A stretch of 64,000 nucleotides of DNA from Arthrobacter globiformis (GTDB taxonomy: Bacteria > Actinomycetota > Actinomycetes > Actinomycetales > Micrococcaceae), in assembly GCF_030818015.1 (NCBI RefSeq), contig NZ_JAUSZX010000001.1:4836001-4900000 (forward strand), written 5' to 3'. The notes below the pieces were generated by a model, which saw only the letters and a list, made by a program, of their open reading frames with translations, searched no databases and was not told the origin of the DNA. A program made the position numbers and the translations under genes. Of this stretch, positions 40,625 through 49,651 are shown in pieces (within the stretch, counting starts at the first letter, position 1; the number at the start of each line of letters is the position of its first letter).

Positions 40625-41047
40625 CTAGCCTCCCGAGGAGGTGCCGCCGTCGTCATTCCGCGGTGCATTGACCTGGCCGTCGATAAGTTCGTCCTTCAGA
40701 TCTTCAGCGGCGCCGCCTTCGGGGGCCGTGCCGGCGGCGCCGTAGTCACCCTCGGGGTATTCGCCTTCCTCATCCCCGGGCAGCTCCTGGCCGACGGTTC
40801 CGGCCCGGCCATAGTCGCCTTCCGGATATTCGCCTTCTTCCACCTCGGCGGACGGCTCAACAGTTCCCGCGTCGCCGTAGTCCCCTGCCGGGTATTCGCC
40901 CTTGGGCTCTGCGCCCGGCTCCTGACCTGCCACGCCGGCGTCGCCGTAATCACCCTCCACGTACTGGCCGCTGTCCCCCTCGAGTGCCGGATTCCTGGAG
41001 CTGTTGTGCGTCTTGCCGGCGTCGCCGGACCCACTGTTTTCGGTCAT
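40625..41047 (-). CDS. Acidic low-complexity repeat protein
   Basis: A 140-residue hydrophilic, acidic, Gly/Glu-rich protein. It contains four repeats of 22-23 residues, each starting with the core Y(P/V)xGDYGxAG and three of them ending in GE. There is no signal peptide, membrane segment or cysteine. It looks intrinsically disordered. The codon use is that of a real gene, the start is an ATG behind GAAGGAG, and a terminator-like hairpin follows. I recognise no characterised family. A stress-related or phosphate-binding role would be guesswork. Confidence 0.72.
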   Translation of the reverse strand: MTENSGSGDAGKTHNSSRNPALEGDSGQYVEGDYGDAGVAGQEPGAEPKGEYPAGDYGDAGTVEPSAEVEEGEYPEGDYGRAGTVGQELPGDEEGEYPEGDYGAAGTAPEGGAAEDLKDELIDGQVNAPRNDDGGTSSGG

Positions 41048-41146
41048 CGGTTGATCACTCCTTCGAAAGGACTGGGCGCGCCTGGTTCGGGCGCAGTGGC
41101 AGTCTACTCATCTGGCGGGGGCGGCAACAGGGTCCGGCATGGGCTA

Positions 41147-41210
41147 CCGGCCGGGGCCACTCCGGCTGGGCCCAGCCCGAGCTACCCGGCCGGGGCCACT
41201 CCGGCTGGGC
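41147..41210. repeat. 25-bp direct repeat next to the TetR stop codon
   Basis: An identical 25-bp GC-rich block, starting CCGGCCGGGGCCACTCC, occurs at 41147-41171 and 41186-41210 with a 39-bp period. The second copy touches the TetR stop codon. It looks like a local tandem duplication. Confidence 0.8.
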
Positions 41211-41932
41211 TACAGCCCGGCGAGATCCGCCAGTACGGCAATGTGGTGCTCGAACAGTTCATCCGGCGCGGAAAAGGTGCCGGCGCCATACTGCCCGAAC
41301 ACTTCAAAACTGACGGCTCCAAAGAGTGAGGTCCAGACGAGGGTGCCGCGGGCCAGCAGGGCGCCCGGCACCTCCACGCCCAGCTCACGCCGGACTGCCT
41401 CGAGATCGGCAGCCACGGGTGCCGGCACCCCGGAAGGCCCGCGCTCGGCCAGGCGTCCGGCCCGGTAAGCGCCGTCCAGAATCTGCACCAAACTGTTGAC
41501 CACCCGCGTGCCGGGCGCAGTGGTCCGCTCCGCCGGAGCCTGGTAGCCCGGCACCGGGCTGCCGAACAGGAAGCCGTAGCGCGCCGGCTCCCGGAGGGCC
41601 CACCCCCGGACAGCGCGGGCCAGCGCAGCGAACCGGCCCCTGGACTCTTCCGCGGGGACGGACTCGACCGCGGCATCCACCGCATCCCCCAGGTCGTTGT
41701 AGGCATCTACAAGCAGCAGGGTCAGCAGTTCGTCGCGGCTCCCGACGTATCGGTAGACGGCGGAAGAGACCACACCCAGGTCACGGGCGACGGCGCGGAG
41801 CGACAGGGCGGCGGCCCCATGTTCCGCCAGATGCTGCCGGCCCAGCCGGATGATGTCGGCGATGGTCTGCGCCCGGGCCCGTTCACGCGGCGTACGGATT
41901 TCCCCGCTGGCAGTCTGAGAGGTGGCTGGCAT
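41210..41932 (-). CDS. TetR/AcrR-family regulator
   Basis: A 240-residue repressor. The N-terminal helix-turn-helix (about 22-68: LSLRAVARDLGVVSSAVYRYVGSRDELL) is typical, and the C-terminal ligand domain resembles the WHG/TetR_C_25 group (RGWALREPARYGFLFGSPVPGY). It is divergent from a Rossmann-fold dehydrogenase gene. The intergenic region holds two copies of a 15-bp palindrome, the likely operators for both genes. The ligand is unknown. Confidence 0.9.
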   Translation of the reverse strand: MPATSQTASGEIRTPRERARAQTIADIIRLGRQHLAEHGAAALSLRAVARDLGVVSSAVYRYVGSRDELLTLLLVDAYNDLGDAVDAAVESVPAEESRGRFAALARAVRGWALREPARYGFLFGSPVPGYQAPAERTTAPGTRVVNSLVQILDGAYRAGRLAERGPSGVPAPVAADLEAVRRELGVEVPGALLARGTLVWTSLFGAVSFEVFGQYGAGTFSAPDELFEHHIAVLADLAGL

Positions 41933-41971
41933 CAGCCCAGCATGGCATGAATCAGAGCAGTGTCAACAATT

Positions 41972-41986
41972 GAGAGCGGTGCTCTT
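41972..41986. promoter_or_regulatory. TetR operator copy 1
   Basis: GAGAGCGGTGCTCTT differs from the perfect palindrome at 42020-42034 at two positions. It lies 40 bp from the TetR start codon. Confidence 0.65.
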
Positions 41987-42019
41987 GACTTTGCTGGACG
42001 GCAGCAGGATCCTTGTTTC

Positions 42020-42034
42020 GAGAGCAGTGCTCTC
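42020..42034. promoter_or_regulatory. TetR operator copy 2
   Basis: GAGAGCAGTGCTCTC has perfect 7-bp arms around one central base. It lies 46 bp before the dehydrogenase start codon and 48 bp from copy 1. A weaker related sequence (CAGAGCAGTGTC) occurs near 41954. Confidence 0.72.
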
Positions 42035-42080
42035 ATCAAGCCGGGGCCATCCGGGACCATCCGAACGAAGGAGAACTTCA

Positions 42081-43061
42081 ATGTCCGGTCTGTATGTCGT
42101 CGCCGGCGCCGGCCCTGTGGGCTGGACGGTGGCGCAGCAACTGGCGGCGCGGGGCGAGCGGGTCCGGGTTCTCACCCGTTCCGGCGGCGGGCCCGACCAC
42201 CCACGCATCGAGAAGCTGAAGGCGGATGTCTCCAACCCCGGCCTGCTGGCTGACGCCTTCAAGGGCGCAGCGGCGGTCTTTCACTGCATCCACGGTTCGT
42301 CCTACAGCACCGCTGCCTGGGAACGGGAGCTTCCGGCCGCCGAGCAGGCGGTCATGGCAGCGGCAGGCGAGGCGGGCGCCGCCGTCGTTTTTCCCGAAAG
42401 CCTTTACTCCTACAGCAATCCGGAGCGGGTGATGACCGAAGACAGCCCGCGGGCGGCGGGAGGCGGCAAGCGCGGCGTCCGCGCGGCGCTGCTGCGGGCG
42501 CGGAAGGCGAGCGCCACTGACACCGTGTCCGTGGTGGCGGGCGATTTCTTCGGCCCCCGCGTCCGGATGGCCCACGCAGGCGAGCGCATGGTGCCAGCCA
42601 TCCTCGCCCGGCGCCGGCTGCAGGTGGTGGGAAGCACGGACCAGCCGCATTCCTTTACCTACGTTCCCGATCTGGCCGCGGCAATGATCGGGGCCGCGGG
42701 GAAGCCTGAGCTGTGGAACCGGGTTCTGCAGGCGCCCACCAACCCGCCGCTCACACAGCGCCAGATCGCTCAAGCCTTCGCCACTGCTGCCGGCGTGCCG
42801 CCTGCGACGGTCCAGACGGTGCCGGGCTGGGTCCTGCGCACCTTGGGGCTCTTCTCGGCCGACATGCGGGAACTCAGCGAGATGCTCTACCAGTTCCAGC
42901 GGCCGTTCGTAATGGATTCGCGGGCCAGTGAGGAGCAACTGGGCCTTCATCCGACTCCCCTGCATGTGGCAGCCAAGGAGACAGTGGAGTGGTGGCGCTC
43001 AGAGCTTGCTGCGGGTCCGGCCACGGGACGGGCCCCGGCGGGGACGCCGGCCGGGACTTAG
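42081..43061 (+). CDS. NAD(P)-dependent epimerase/dehydratase-like protein
   Basis: A 326-residue extended short-chain dehydrogenase/NmrA-like protein. The dinucleotide loop is GAGPVGWTVAQQLAARG (near residue 9), and the central part contains SLYSYSNPERV in the place of the SDR Tyr-x-x-x-Lys region. The classic YxxxK is not obvious, so it may be a redox sensor or an atypical reductase. The ATG at 42081 follows GAAGGAGAACTTCA. It is controlled by the divergent TetR regulator and convergent with an MMPL pseudogene. Confidence 0.83.
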   Translation: MSGLYVVAGAGPVGWTVAQQLAARGERVRVLTRSGGGPDHPRIEKLKADVSNPGLLADAFKGAAAVFHCIHGSSYSTAAWERELPAAEQAVMAAAGEAGAAVVFPESLYSYSNPERVMTEDSPRAAGGGKRGVRAALLRARKASATDTVSVVAGDFFGPRVRMAHAGERMVPAILARRRLQVVGSTDQPHSFTYVPDLAAAMIGAAGKPELWNRVLQAPTNPPLTQRQIAQAFATAAGVPPATVQTVPGWVLRTLGLFSADMRELSEMLYQFQRPFVMDSRASEEQLGLHPTPLHVAAKETVEWWRSELAAGPATGRAPAGTPAGT

Positions 43062-43070
43062 CGCCGGAGC

Positions 43071-43738
43071 CTAGCGGATGAAGACTTCCGCAGGGCCTTC
43101 CAGCTTGCTGGCTTCCTGCGCCTCGAGCCGGCTGAGTTTACCCGGCCACCAGATGCGCCGGCCCAGGTCGTAGGCCAGGGCGGGAACCAGGAGGAAGCGC
43201 ACCAGAACGGTGTCCAGCAGCACCCCGAACGCCACGATGAACGCCAACTGCACCAGGAACATGATGGGGATGACGCCCAGGGCGGCAAACGTGGTGGCCA
43301 GGACCACCCCGGCGGATGTGATCACCCCGCCGGTCACGCCCAGTCCGCGCAGAATCCCCGGCCGGGTCCCGTGCTTCAGCGACTCCTCGCGGACCCTGCC
43401 CATCAGGAAGATGTTGTAATCCACACCCAATGCCACCAGGAACACGAAGCCGAACAGGGGCACGGTGGCGTCGGCTCCGGGAAAACCCAGGATGTTGTTG
43501 AATACGAGGGCGGAAACGCCAATGGCGGCCGCATAGGAAAGAACCGCCGAGGCGACAAGCAGGACGGGTGCGAGGACGGAGCGCAGCAGCACCATGAGGA
43601 TGAGCAGAATGACGGCCCGCCACATGGACAGTGCCATGGCCGGGTTCACCGCGCAGGAACTCGAGACGGCCGCCCGGTTCTTGGACGCGATGATTGCGGC
43701 AACGGTCCGGGCCAGCCAGGAAGCCTCCGGCGCGCCAT
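43071..43738 (-). pseudogene. MMPL-family exporter, deleted and frameshifted remnant
   Basis: Only the last 190 or so residues of an RND/MMPL exporter are intact: the cluster of C-terminal membrane helices with ALGVDYNIFLMGRVREE and a GVVLATTFAALGVIP helix. Full-length members have about 700 residues. The frame continues upstream without a stop and encodes WLARTVAAIIASKNRAA, typical of the cytoplasmic start of MMPL proteins. An ATG at 43738 with AGGAGG upstream is two bases out of frame, in a GCGCGC run. The simplest reading is an internal deletion of about 500 codons plus a 2-bp slip at the N-terminus. A short expressed membrane fragment from a GTG at 43649 cannot be excluded. Confidence 0.72.
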
Positions 43739-43791
43739 AACGGCCCCTCCTGCTACCTGTCCGAAGTGCGGAGAAGGAGTAGCGTTTCCCT

Positions 43792-44607
43792 ATGAGCGCG
43801 CAGCAGCCGGAAGATGTCTATAGTCACGGCCACCACGAGTCCGTGGTCCGAGCCCATGCCTCGCGGACGGCGGAGAATTCGGCCGCGTTCGTTATCCCGC
43901 ACCTCACCCCCGGCGTATCGGTGCTCGACGTCGGGTGCGGGCCGGGCAGCATCACCTGTGACTTCGCGCTTCTGGTGGCCCCCGGGAACGTGACCGGGCT
44001 GGACCGCTCCCCCGACGTGATCACCCACGCCCGCGAGCTGGCGGCCGACCGCGGTGTGGAGAACGTGGAGTTCGTGGCGGGCAACATCTACGACCTTGAT
44101 TTCGAAGACGACACCTTCGATGTGGTCCACGCCCACCAGGTCCTGCAGCACCTGACCGATCCGGTGGAGGCGCTGCGGGAAATGCGGCGGGTCGCCAGGC
44201 CCGGCGGCATCGTTGCCGTCCGCGACGCCGATTTCCACGGCATGAGCTGGTATCCCGCCATTCCCGAGCTCGATGAGTGGATGGAGCTCTACCAGCGGAT
44301 CGCCCGCCGGAACGGCGCCGAGCCCGACGCCGGCCGCCGGCTCGTCTCGTGGGCCCAGGCCGCCGGCTTCACGGATGTGGCGCCGACCAGCAGCAACTGG
44401 CTCTACGCCACGGGGCAGCAGCGCCGCTGGCAGGCCAGGGTGTGGGGCGAGCGAGTGCTGCATTCGGCCTTTGCGGAGCAGGCCCTTGAGTACGGCTTCG
44501 CACAGGAGGCCGACCTCACGCGCATCTCGGCCGGCTGGCACCGCTGGGGCTCCACAGACGACGGCTGGTTCCTCATTCCCAACGGCGAGGTCATCGCCCG
44601 GGCCTGA
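43792..44607 (+). CDS. Class I SAM-dependent methyltransferase
   Basis: A 271-residue methyltransferase of the UbiE/methyltransf_11 type. Motif I VLDVGCGPGSIT is near residue 43, motif II around VTGLDRSPDV and motif IV in DTFDVVHAHQVLQHL. The ATG at 43792 has GAAGGAG upstream. The acceptor is unknown; no biosynthetic partner is nearby, and the next gene is a LysE exporter. Confidence 0.9.
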   Translation: MSAQQPEDVYSHGHHESVVRAHASRTAENSAAFVIPHLTPGVSVLDVGCGPGSITCDFALLVAPGNVTGLDRSPDVITHARELAADRGVENVEFVAGNIYDLDFEDDTFDVVHAHQVLQHLTDPVEALREMRRVARPGGIVAVRDADFHGMSWYPAIPELDEWMELYQRIARRNGAEPDAGRRLVSWAQAAGFTDVAPTSSNWLYATGQQRRWQARVWGERVLHSAFAEQALEYGFAQEADLTRISAGWHRWGSTDDGWFLIPNGEVIARA

Positions 44608-44665
44608 GTGCCGGCTAAAACGCCCCGCGGAACAGCTCGTCCCGCAAAACCACTAAACTTGCTGG

Positions 44666-45289
44666 GTGCAATTCTCTCTTTGGCTGGCCCTCGCGGGCGC
44701 CGGCGTCCTCATCAGCTTCACTCCGGGCGCAGGCGCCATCAACACCATGAGCAACTCGCTGACCGCCGGGTTCAAGCGCTCCATCTGGGGCATCCTGGGG
44801 CAACAGGCCGCCCTGATTCTGCACGTCATTGTTGTGGCCCTCGGCGTCGGCGTCCTGGTTGCGGGCTCCCCGGTCGCCTTCAACGCCATCCGCTATGCCG
44901 GCGCCGCCTATTTGGTGTACCTCGGCATCAGGCAGTTCCTGCGCAAACCGGACCTGGACCAGGAGAAGGTCGCCGCGCTCCGGAACGAGCCTGCCTGGTC
45001 CATGTTCCGCAGGGGCCTGTGGGTCAACCTGCTCAACCCCAAGGCCATCGTGTTCTTCCTGGCCTTCATGCCGCAGTTCATCCGGCCCGCCAGCCCGCTC
45101 CTTCCCCAGTACGCCGTCCTTGCGGCGACCGTGGTTCTCATCGACATCCTCGTCATGTGGCTCTTTTTCGCGGCGGCGGCAAAATCGTTCCAGCGCTTCA
45201 CCCACAATGCCCGCGGCCAAACCGCGCTCAACAGGATTTTCGGTGTCCTGTTCGTCGCGGTGGGCGTGCTGCTGGCGTTCATTCATTAG
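44666..45289 (+). CDS. LysE-family amino-acid exporter
   Basis: A 207-residue protein with six hydrophobic segments and the LysE/RhtB pattern: FTPGAGAINTMSNSL near residue 21, YAGAAYLVYLGIRQF near 80 and NLLNPKAIVFFLAFMPQF near 120. It starts with GTG. Family members export amino acids such as lysine, threonine or homoserine; the substrate here is not evident. Confidence 0.92.
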   Translation: MQFSLWLALAGAGVLISFTPGAGAINTMSNSLTAGFKRSIWGILGQQAALILHVIVVALGVGVLVAGSPVAFNAIRYAGAAYLVYLGIRQFLRKPDLDQEKVAALRNEPAWSMFRRGLWVNLLNPKAIVFFLAFMPQFIRPASPLLPQYAVLAATVVLIDILVMWLFFAAAAKSFQRFTHNARGQTALNRIFGVLFVAVGVLLAFIH

Positions 45290-45462
45290 CAGGCTCCCGC
45301 TGCCAGCCCGTGCCAGTTCGGAGCCGACCCCGGCGTCCGCTGCAGGGTCACTCCGCGCTCTGCCGCGAGACCCAACTTCGGCACCGCGAAATGTTTTGAA
45401 CAATAAGAATACTTACTAGCCAAGCGGTGTTAGCGTGCTCCATGCTTAGCCGTATGACCTCA

Positions 45463-46026
45463 ATGACGAGACCATACCGGATCATCGCGGTCTGCACCGG
45501 CAACATCTGCCGGTCCCCGATGGCGGAGCTGATGCTAGCGGAGGCCTTTGCAGCGGCGGGGCTCGCCGGCGCCGTCGTCGTGGACTCCGCGGGAACCACC
45601 GCCTATGAGGCAGGACGCCCCATCGACCCCCGGGCCGCGCGGAAACTAACTGCCCACAACCTCCTCTCCGACCGGCACATTGCCCGGGAATGGCGGAAGG
45701 AGTGGTTCACGGAACGCCACCTGATCCTGGCCCTCGACGTGGACCACTACGGCTGGCTGCGGGCGTCGGCCCCGGACGACGAATCCCTCGAGAGAATACG
45801 CATGCTGCGCAGCTTCGACCCCCTAGTGGCAACGAAGGATCCCCTGGATCAGGGCATCGAAGACCCCTGGTACGGGGACCACAGCGACTTTGCGGCGGTG
45901 TGGGACCAGATCCAGGGGTCGGTGCCGGGAATCGTAGAGTATGTCCGTTCCGCCATCGCCGCGGCCTCGGCGGATGCCGCCCCGCTCCAGCTTAATGACA
46001 GCCAGCAGGTACGCTCTATTTCATGA
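45463..46026 (+). CDS. Low-molecular-weight protein-tyrosine-phosphatase-like protein
   Basis: A 187-residue LMW phosphatase. The P-loop CTGNICRS (Cys11 to Ser18) and the catalytic Asp in EDPWYGDHSDF are both present. Three in-frame ATGs (45442, 45454, 45463) are possible. The last gives the usual distance to the P-loop, but no clear ribosome site precedes any of them, so a near-leaderless transcript is possible. Its TGA overlaps the ATG of the kinase-PabB gene. Substrates could be phosphotyrosine proteins or an arginine phosphate. Confidence 0.88.
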   Translation: MTRPYRIIAVCTGNICRSPMAELMLAEAFAAAGLAGAVVVDSAGTTAYEAGRPIDPRAARKLTAHNLLSDRHIAREWRKEWFTERHLILALDVDHYGWLRASAPDDESLERIRMLRSFDPLVATKDPLDQGIEDPWYGDHSDFAAVWDQIQGSVPGIVEYVRSAIAAASADAAPLQLNDSQQVRSIS

Positions 46027-48074
46027 CCCCCGCACCTGTGATCATCGCCATTGACGGGCGGTCCGGCGCAGGTAAAACCACATTGGCCATCGAGCTCGCG
46101 GCCACGCTGCGGAACCACCACAAGGTCTCTCTGTTCCACCTGGAGGACATCTATCCCGGCTGGGATGGACTGTCCGCCGGCATCGAACGCTACGTCACCA
46201 CGGTGCTGGCGCCCCTGAGCCGCGGCGAAGCGGCCACGTGGGTCAGCTGGGACTGGAAAACCCATAACGACGGCGACCCGCGGGTAACGCTGCCCGCCGA
46301 GATCGTGATCGTGGAGGGCGTTGGGGCAGCCGCAGCCGCGGCAAGGCCGCTTCTGGACGCCGTCATCTGGGCGGACGCCCCCGACGGCGAACGCCGCACC
46401 CGCGCGCTGGCCCGCGACGGCGAGACGTACGAGCCGTTCTGGGACCAGTGGGCCGGGCAGGAGGCGGAACTCCTGGCCGTGGACGACATCCCGCAGCATG
46501 CCCACGTCCGGATCCTCAACCGCGCGGACGGCGCCGCCCCGGCAGACGCCCTGCAGGCCCTCACCTACCTCCCCGCACTCACCACCGCCCTGGTTCCCGA
46601 GCTCTCCTCACGGCGCGGCCTGCGCCTGCTGTCGGAACGAATCGACGCCAGCCCTGATCCCGCCGCACTTTTTCAGGCGCTGTGCGGGACGTCCCAGAAC
46701 GCGGTCTGGCTGGACTCCTCCCTGCGTTCGGCCGGTACGGCCGGTCCTGGCAAGGGAACCCCCGCGGCGGAGCGCAGCCGGTTCAGTATTTTGGCGGACG
46801 ACGGCGGCACCTTCGGCCAGTCTGTCGTGCACAGTTCCGGGGTCACCCGGATCACCGCCGGATGCGCCACAGCCAACGTGTCCGGCCCGTTCTTCCGGTG
46901 GCTGGAGACGGTGTGGGGACGGAAGGCGGTGCGCGGACCGGAGGACTACCCGTGCGACTTCGCGCTGGGCTGGCTGGGCTACCTCGGCTATGAGCTGAAG
47001 CGTGAAACCGGCGGGCAGGACATCCTCTCGGACACGCCTGATGCGGGCCTGATCTTTGCCGGCCGGGCCGCTGTCCTGGACCACGCGGACAACACGGTGT
47101 GGTTGCTTGCCCTGGACGCGCCGGACGCCGCGGACTGGCTCGCCCGCGCCCGCGATGCGGTGACCGCCGCGCCTGTTGCCGGCGACGGCGTCGAACTTCC
47201 GGCGGCAAATGCCGCGGCGCCGGCGTTTGCCGGCCGGGACAGCGAGGCGAGCTACAAGCGCAAGATCGCCGAAGCGCAGCACCAGATCGCCGAGGGGAAT
47301 TCCTACGAGGTCTGCCTCACCACCACCCTCGCGGCGGAGGTGCCGGCGCTCGACCCGTGGGCGGCGTACCTTGCCCTGCGGCGGCGGAACCCGGCGCCGT
47401 TTGCGAGCTACCTGCGGTTTGGCGGTCTATCGGTGGCCAGCACGTCGCCGGAGCGATTTCTGCGGATAGCGTCTGACGGCGGCATGCGCGCCGAGCCGAT
47501 CAAGGGAACCCGCCGCCGGGCTGCTGACCCGGACACCGACGCCGCCCTCCGCCACGACCTGGCCACGTCCTTGAAGGACCGGGCGGAAAACATCATGATC
47601 GTGGACCTGCTCCGGAACGACCTCAGCCACTTCGCCGAGCCGGGATCGGTGACCGTCAGCCGGCTGTGCGAGATCGAAAGCTATGCCACGGTGCACCAGC
47701 TGGTGAGCACCATCGACGCCGTTCTCCTGCCCGGGTCGCCGCGGGCCGAGGCCGTGGCTGCCTGCTTCCCGGCCGGCTCAATGACCGGGGCGCCGAAGAT
47801 CAGCACCATGGCCATTCTGGACCGGCTGGAGGAGGGTCCGCGCGGTGTCTATTCCGGGGCGATCGGGTACTTCTCGCTGAACGGGGCCACGGACCTGGCG
47901 GTGGCCATCCGTACTCTGGTGGTGCAGGAGGACGCCGCGGGCGAAAAGGTAAGGCTCAGCCTCGGCGTCGGCGGCGCCATCACGGCCGATTCCGTGCCCC
48001 AGGACGAGTACGAGGAGATCCGCACCAAGGCCTACGGCGTGCTGTCCACCCTGGGGTCCAGCTTCCCCGATTGA
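46023..48074 (+). CDS. pabB: P-loop uridine-kinase-like domain fused to aminodeoxychorismate synthase PabB
   Basis: A 683-residue fusion. Residues 1-200 are a uridine-kinase-like P-loop domain with Walker A GRSGAGKT (12-19) and a Walker-B-like VIVEGVG. Residues about 215-683 are chorismate-utilising PabB/TrpE: an N-terminal domain with DFALGWLGYLGYELK, then PIKGTRRR, MIVDLLRNDLSHFAEPGSV and FPAGSMTGAPKI. PabB makes 4-amino-4-deoxychorismate for folate, with PabA supplying ammonia. The kinase domain has no obvious role in that reaction. The gene overlaps the LMW phosphatase gene (ATGA), and a PabC-like lyase gene lies 1.6 kb downstream. The PIKGT Lys supports PabB over anthranilate synthase. 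Confidence 0.9.
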   Translation: MTPAPVIIAIDGRSGAGKTTLAIELAATLRNHHKVSLFHLEDIYPGWDGLSAGIERYVTTVLAPLSRGEAATWVSWDWKTHNDGDPRVTLPAEIVIVEGVGAAAAAARPLLDAVIWADAPDGERRTRALARDGETYEPFWDQWAGQEAELLAVDDIPQHAHVRILNRADGAAPADALQALTYLPALTTALVPELSSRRGLRLLSERIDASPDPAALFQALCGTSQNAVWLDSSLRSAGTAGPGKGTPAAERSRFSILADDGGTFGQSVVHSSGVTRITAGCATANVSGPFFRWLETVWGRKAVRGPEDYPCDFALGWLGYLGYELKRETGGQDILSDTPDAGLIFAGRAAVLDHADNTVWLLALDAPDAADWLARARDAVTAAPVAGDGVELPAANAAAPAFAGRDSEASYKRKIAEAQHQIAEGNSYEVCLTTTLAAEVPALDPWAAYLALRRRNPAPFASYLRFGGLSVASTSPERFLRIASDGGMRAEPIKGTRRRAADPDTDAALRHDLATSLKDRAENIMIVDLLRNDLSHFAEPGSVTVSRLCEIESYATVHQLVSTIDAVLLPGSPRAEAVAACFPAGSMTGAPKISTMAILDRLEEGPRGVYSGAIGYFSLNGATDLAVAIRTLVVQEDAAGEKVRLSLGVGGAITADSVPQDEYEEIRTKAYGVLSTLGSSFPD

Positions 48075-48082
48075 GTGAGGGG

Positions 48083-49558
48083 CTATTGGACCGTGGCCGT
48101 GAGGCGGGCTACGTTGTCGACATATCTTGCCGCGAGCGGCCGGCCCATCCAGTCCTCGAGCTTCAGCTCATGGGAGATGTCCCGGTAGGTGTCCTCCACC
48201 GCACGCATGCTGTTGACGATGTCCGCGCCCAGCAGCATCACCGAAACCTCCAGGTTCAGGGAGAAGGAGCGCATGTCCATGTTGCTGGAGCCCAGGACGG
48301 CCACTTCGTCGTCGATGGTGAAGTGCTTGGCATGGAGCACGAACGGGGCCTTGTAGAGGTAGATCCGGACACCGGCCCGCAGCAGGGCCTCGTAGTAGGA
48401 CTGCTGTGCATGGTGGACCAGGAACTGGTCGCCCTTCTCGGAGACGAACAGTTCCACGTCCACGCCGCGCTGCGCCGCAGTGGTGATGGCGTAAAGCAGG
48501 GAATCGTCCGGCACGAAGTAGGGGCTGCACACCGAAATCCGATGCTGCGCCGAGTAGATCAGCGTGTTGAAGAGCCGGAGGTTGTTCTCCGTGGTGAAGC
48601 CGGGGCCGCTCGGCACCACCTGGGCCGTGACGTCGCCCGGCGACGGCTCGGCAGCCAGCTGCAGCTGGTCCTCGAGTGACTCGTCCGTCTCGCTGAGCCA
48701 GTCGGTGGCAAACACGACATTGAGGGTGGGAACGATCGGACCCCGGAGGCAGGCCATCAGCTCGATCCATTCGCGGCCGGCCTTGCGGTGCTTGGGGTTG
48801 TTGTAGGAGGGCTCGATCAGGTTCTGCGATCCCGTGAACGCGACTTCGCCGTCGATCACCATGATCTTGCGGTGGTTGCGCAGATCCGGCCGGCGCCACT
48901 GGCCGTGGATGGGCAGCAGCGGCAGCATCCGCCGCCACTGGATGCGGCTGGCCCTGAGCCGTTTCAGGAGCTTGTTGTACCCCTTCACGCGCAGGGTTCC
49001 GATGTGGTCAAACAGCACGCGGACCTGGACGCCGCGGTCCGCCGCCTCCTCGAGGGCCGTGAGGAGGTCGTCCGTGACGTGGTCCGTGCTCATGATGTAG
49101 AACTCGGCGTTGACGAAGCGCTCGGCCTTCCGCACGGCCTCGGCCATGGCGCGGATGGAGTCCGGGTAGCCGGGAATCAGCTCCACATGGTTGCCGTCCA
49201 CGAGTGGAATCGACCCGAGCCGGCGGTTGAGTTCGGCCGCGGACAGGACCCATTCGGGGCCGGAATACTCACTGGCGACGTCGGAAAGCGCCGAACTGCC
49301 GGCACGGACCCGCTCGTTGACCAGCTGCTGCTGCTCGGTGCGGCGGCGCGACAGCCTGAAGTTGCCGAAGAGCAGGAAGAGGATCAGTCCAAGGGCCGGC
49401 ACGAAGAAGATGCCCAGCAGCCAGGCCATGGCCGTGGTGGGCCGCCGGTTGCCCGGGATGATGCCCACGGCCAGCACCCTGATGACCAGATCCACTCCGC
49501 TGAGCAGCAGGATCACCCAGGCCGGCAGTGTTTCCGCTAGCGGAAATGGCCACAACAC
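48083..49558 (-). CDS. cls: Cardiolipin synthase (PLD type)
   Basis: A 491-residue protein with two N-terminal membrane segments (about 12-32 and 40-62) and two phospholipase-D HKD motifs. The first is in NHRKIMVIDGEVAFTGSQN (near 230) and the second in LHAKHFTIDDEVAVLGSSNMD (near 405). It condenses phosphatidylglycerol (ClsA chemistry) to cardiolipin in the membrane. It lies antisense between pabB and pabC-like genes and is convergent with pabB, 8 bp apart. Confidence 0.94.
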   Translation of the reverse strand: MLWPFPLAETLPAWVILLLSGVDLVIRVLAVGIIPGNRRPTTAMAWLLGIFFVPALGLILFLLFGNFRLSRRRTEQQQLVNERVRAGSSALSDVASEYSGPEWVLSAAELNRRLGSIPLVDGNHVELIPGYPDSIRAMAEAVRKAERFVNAEFYIMSTDHVTDDLLTALEEAADRGVQVRVLFDHIGTLRVKGYNKLLKRLRASRIQWRRMLPLLPIHGQWRRPDLRNHRKIMVIDGEVAFTGSQNLIEPSYNNPKHRKAGREWIELMACLRGPIVPTLNVVFATDWLSETDESLEDQLQLAAEPSPGDVTAQVVPSGPGFTTENNLRLFNTLIYSAQHRISVCSPYFVPDDSLLYAITTAAQRGVDVELFVSEKGDQFLVHHAQQSYYEALLRAGVRIYLYKAPFVLHAKHFTIDDEVAVLGSSNMDMRSFSLNLEVSVMLLGADIVNSMRAVEDTYRDISHELKLEDWMGRPLAARYVDNVARLTATVQ

Positions 49559-49651
49559 AGTTGAAACCCCCGTTATTTCTTACCCTCGCAGCCATTCCGT
49601 ATGGAGCGGTGAAGCCAGCCTATAGGGCACCGGCCGCACTAAGCTTGAGGC

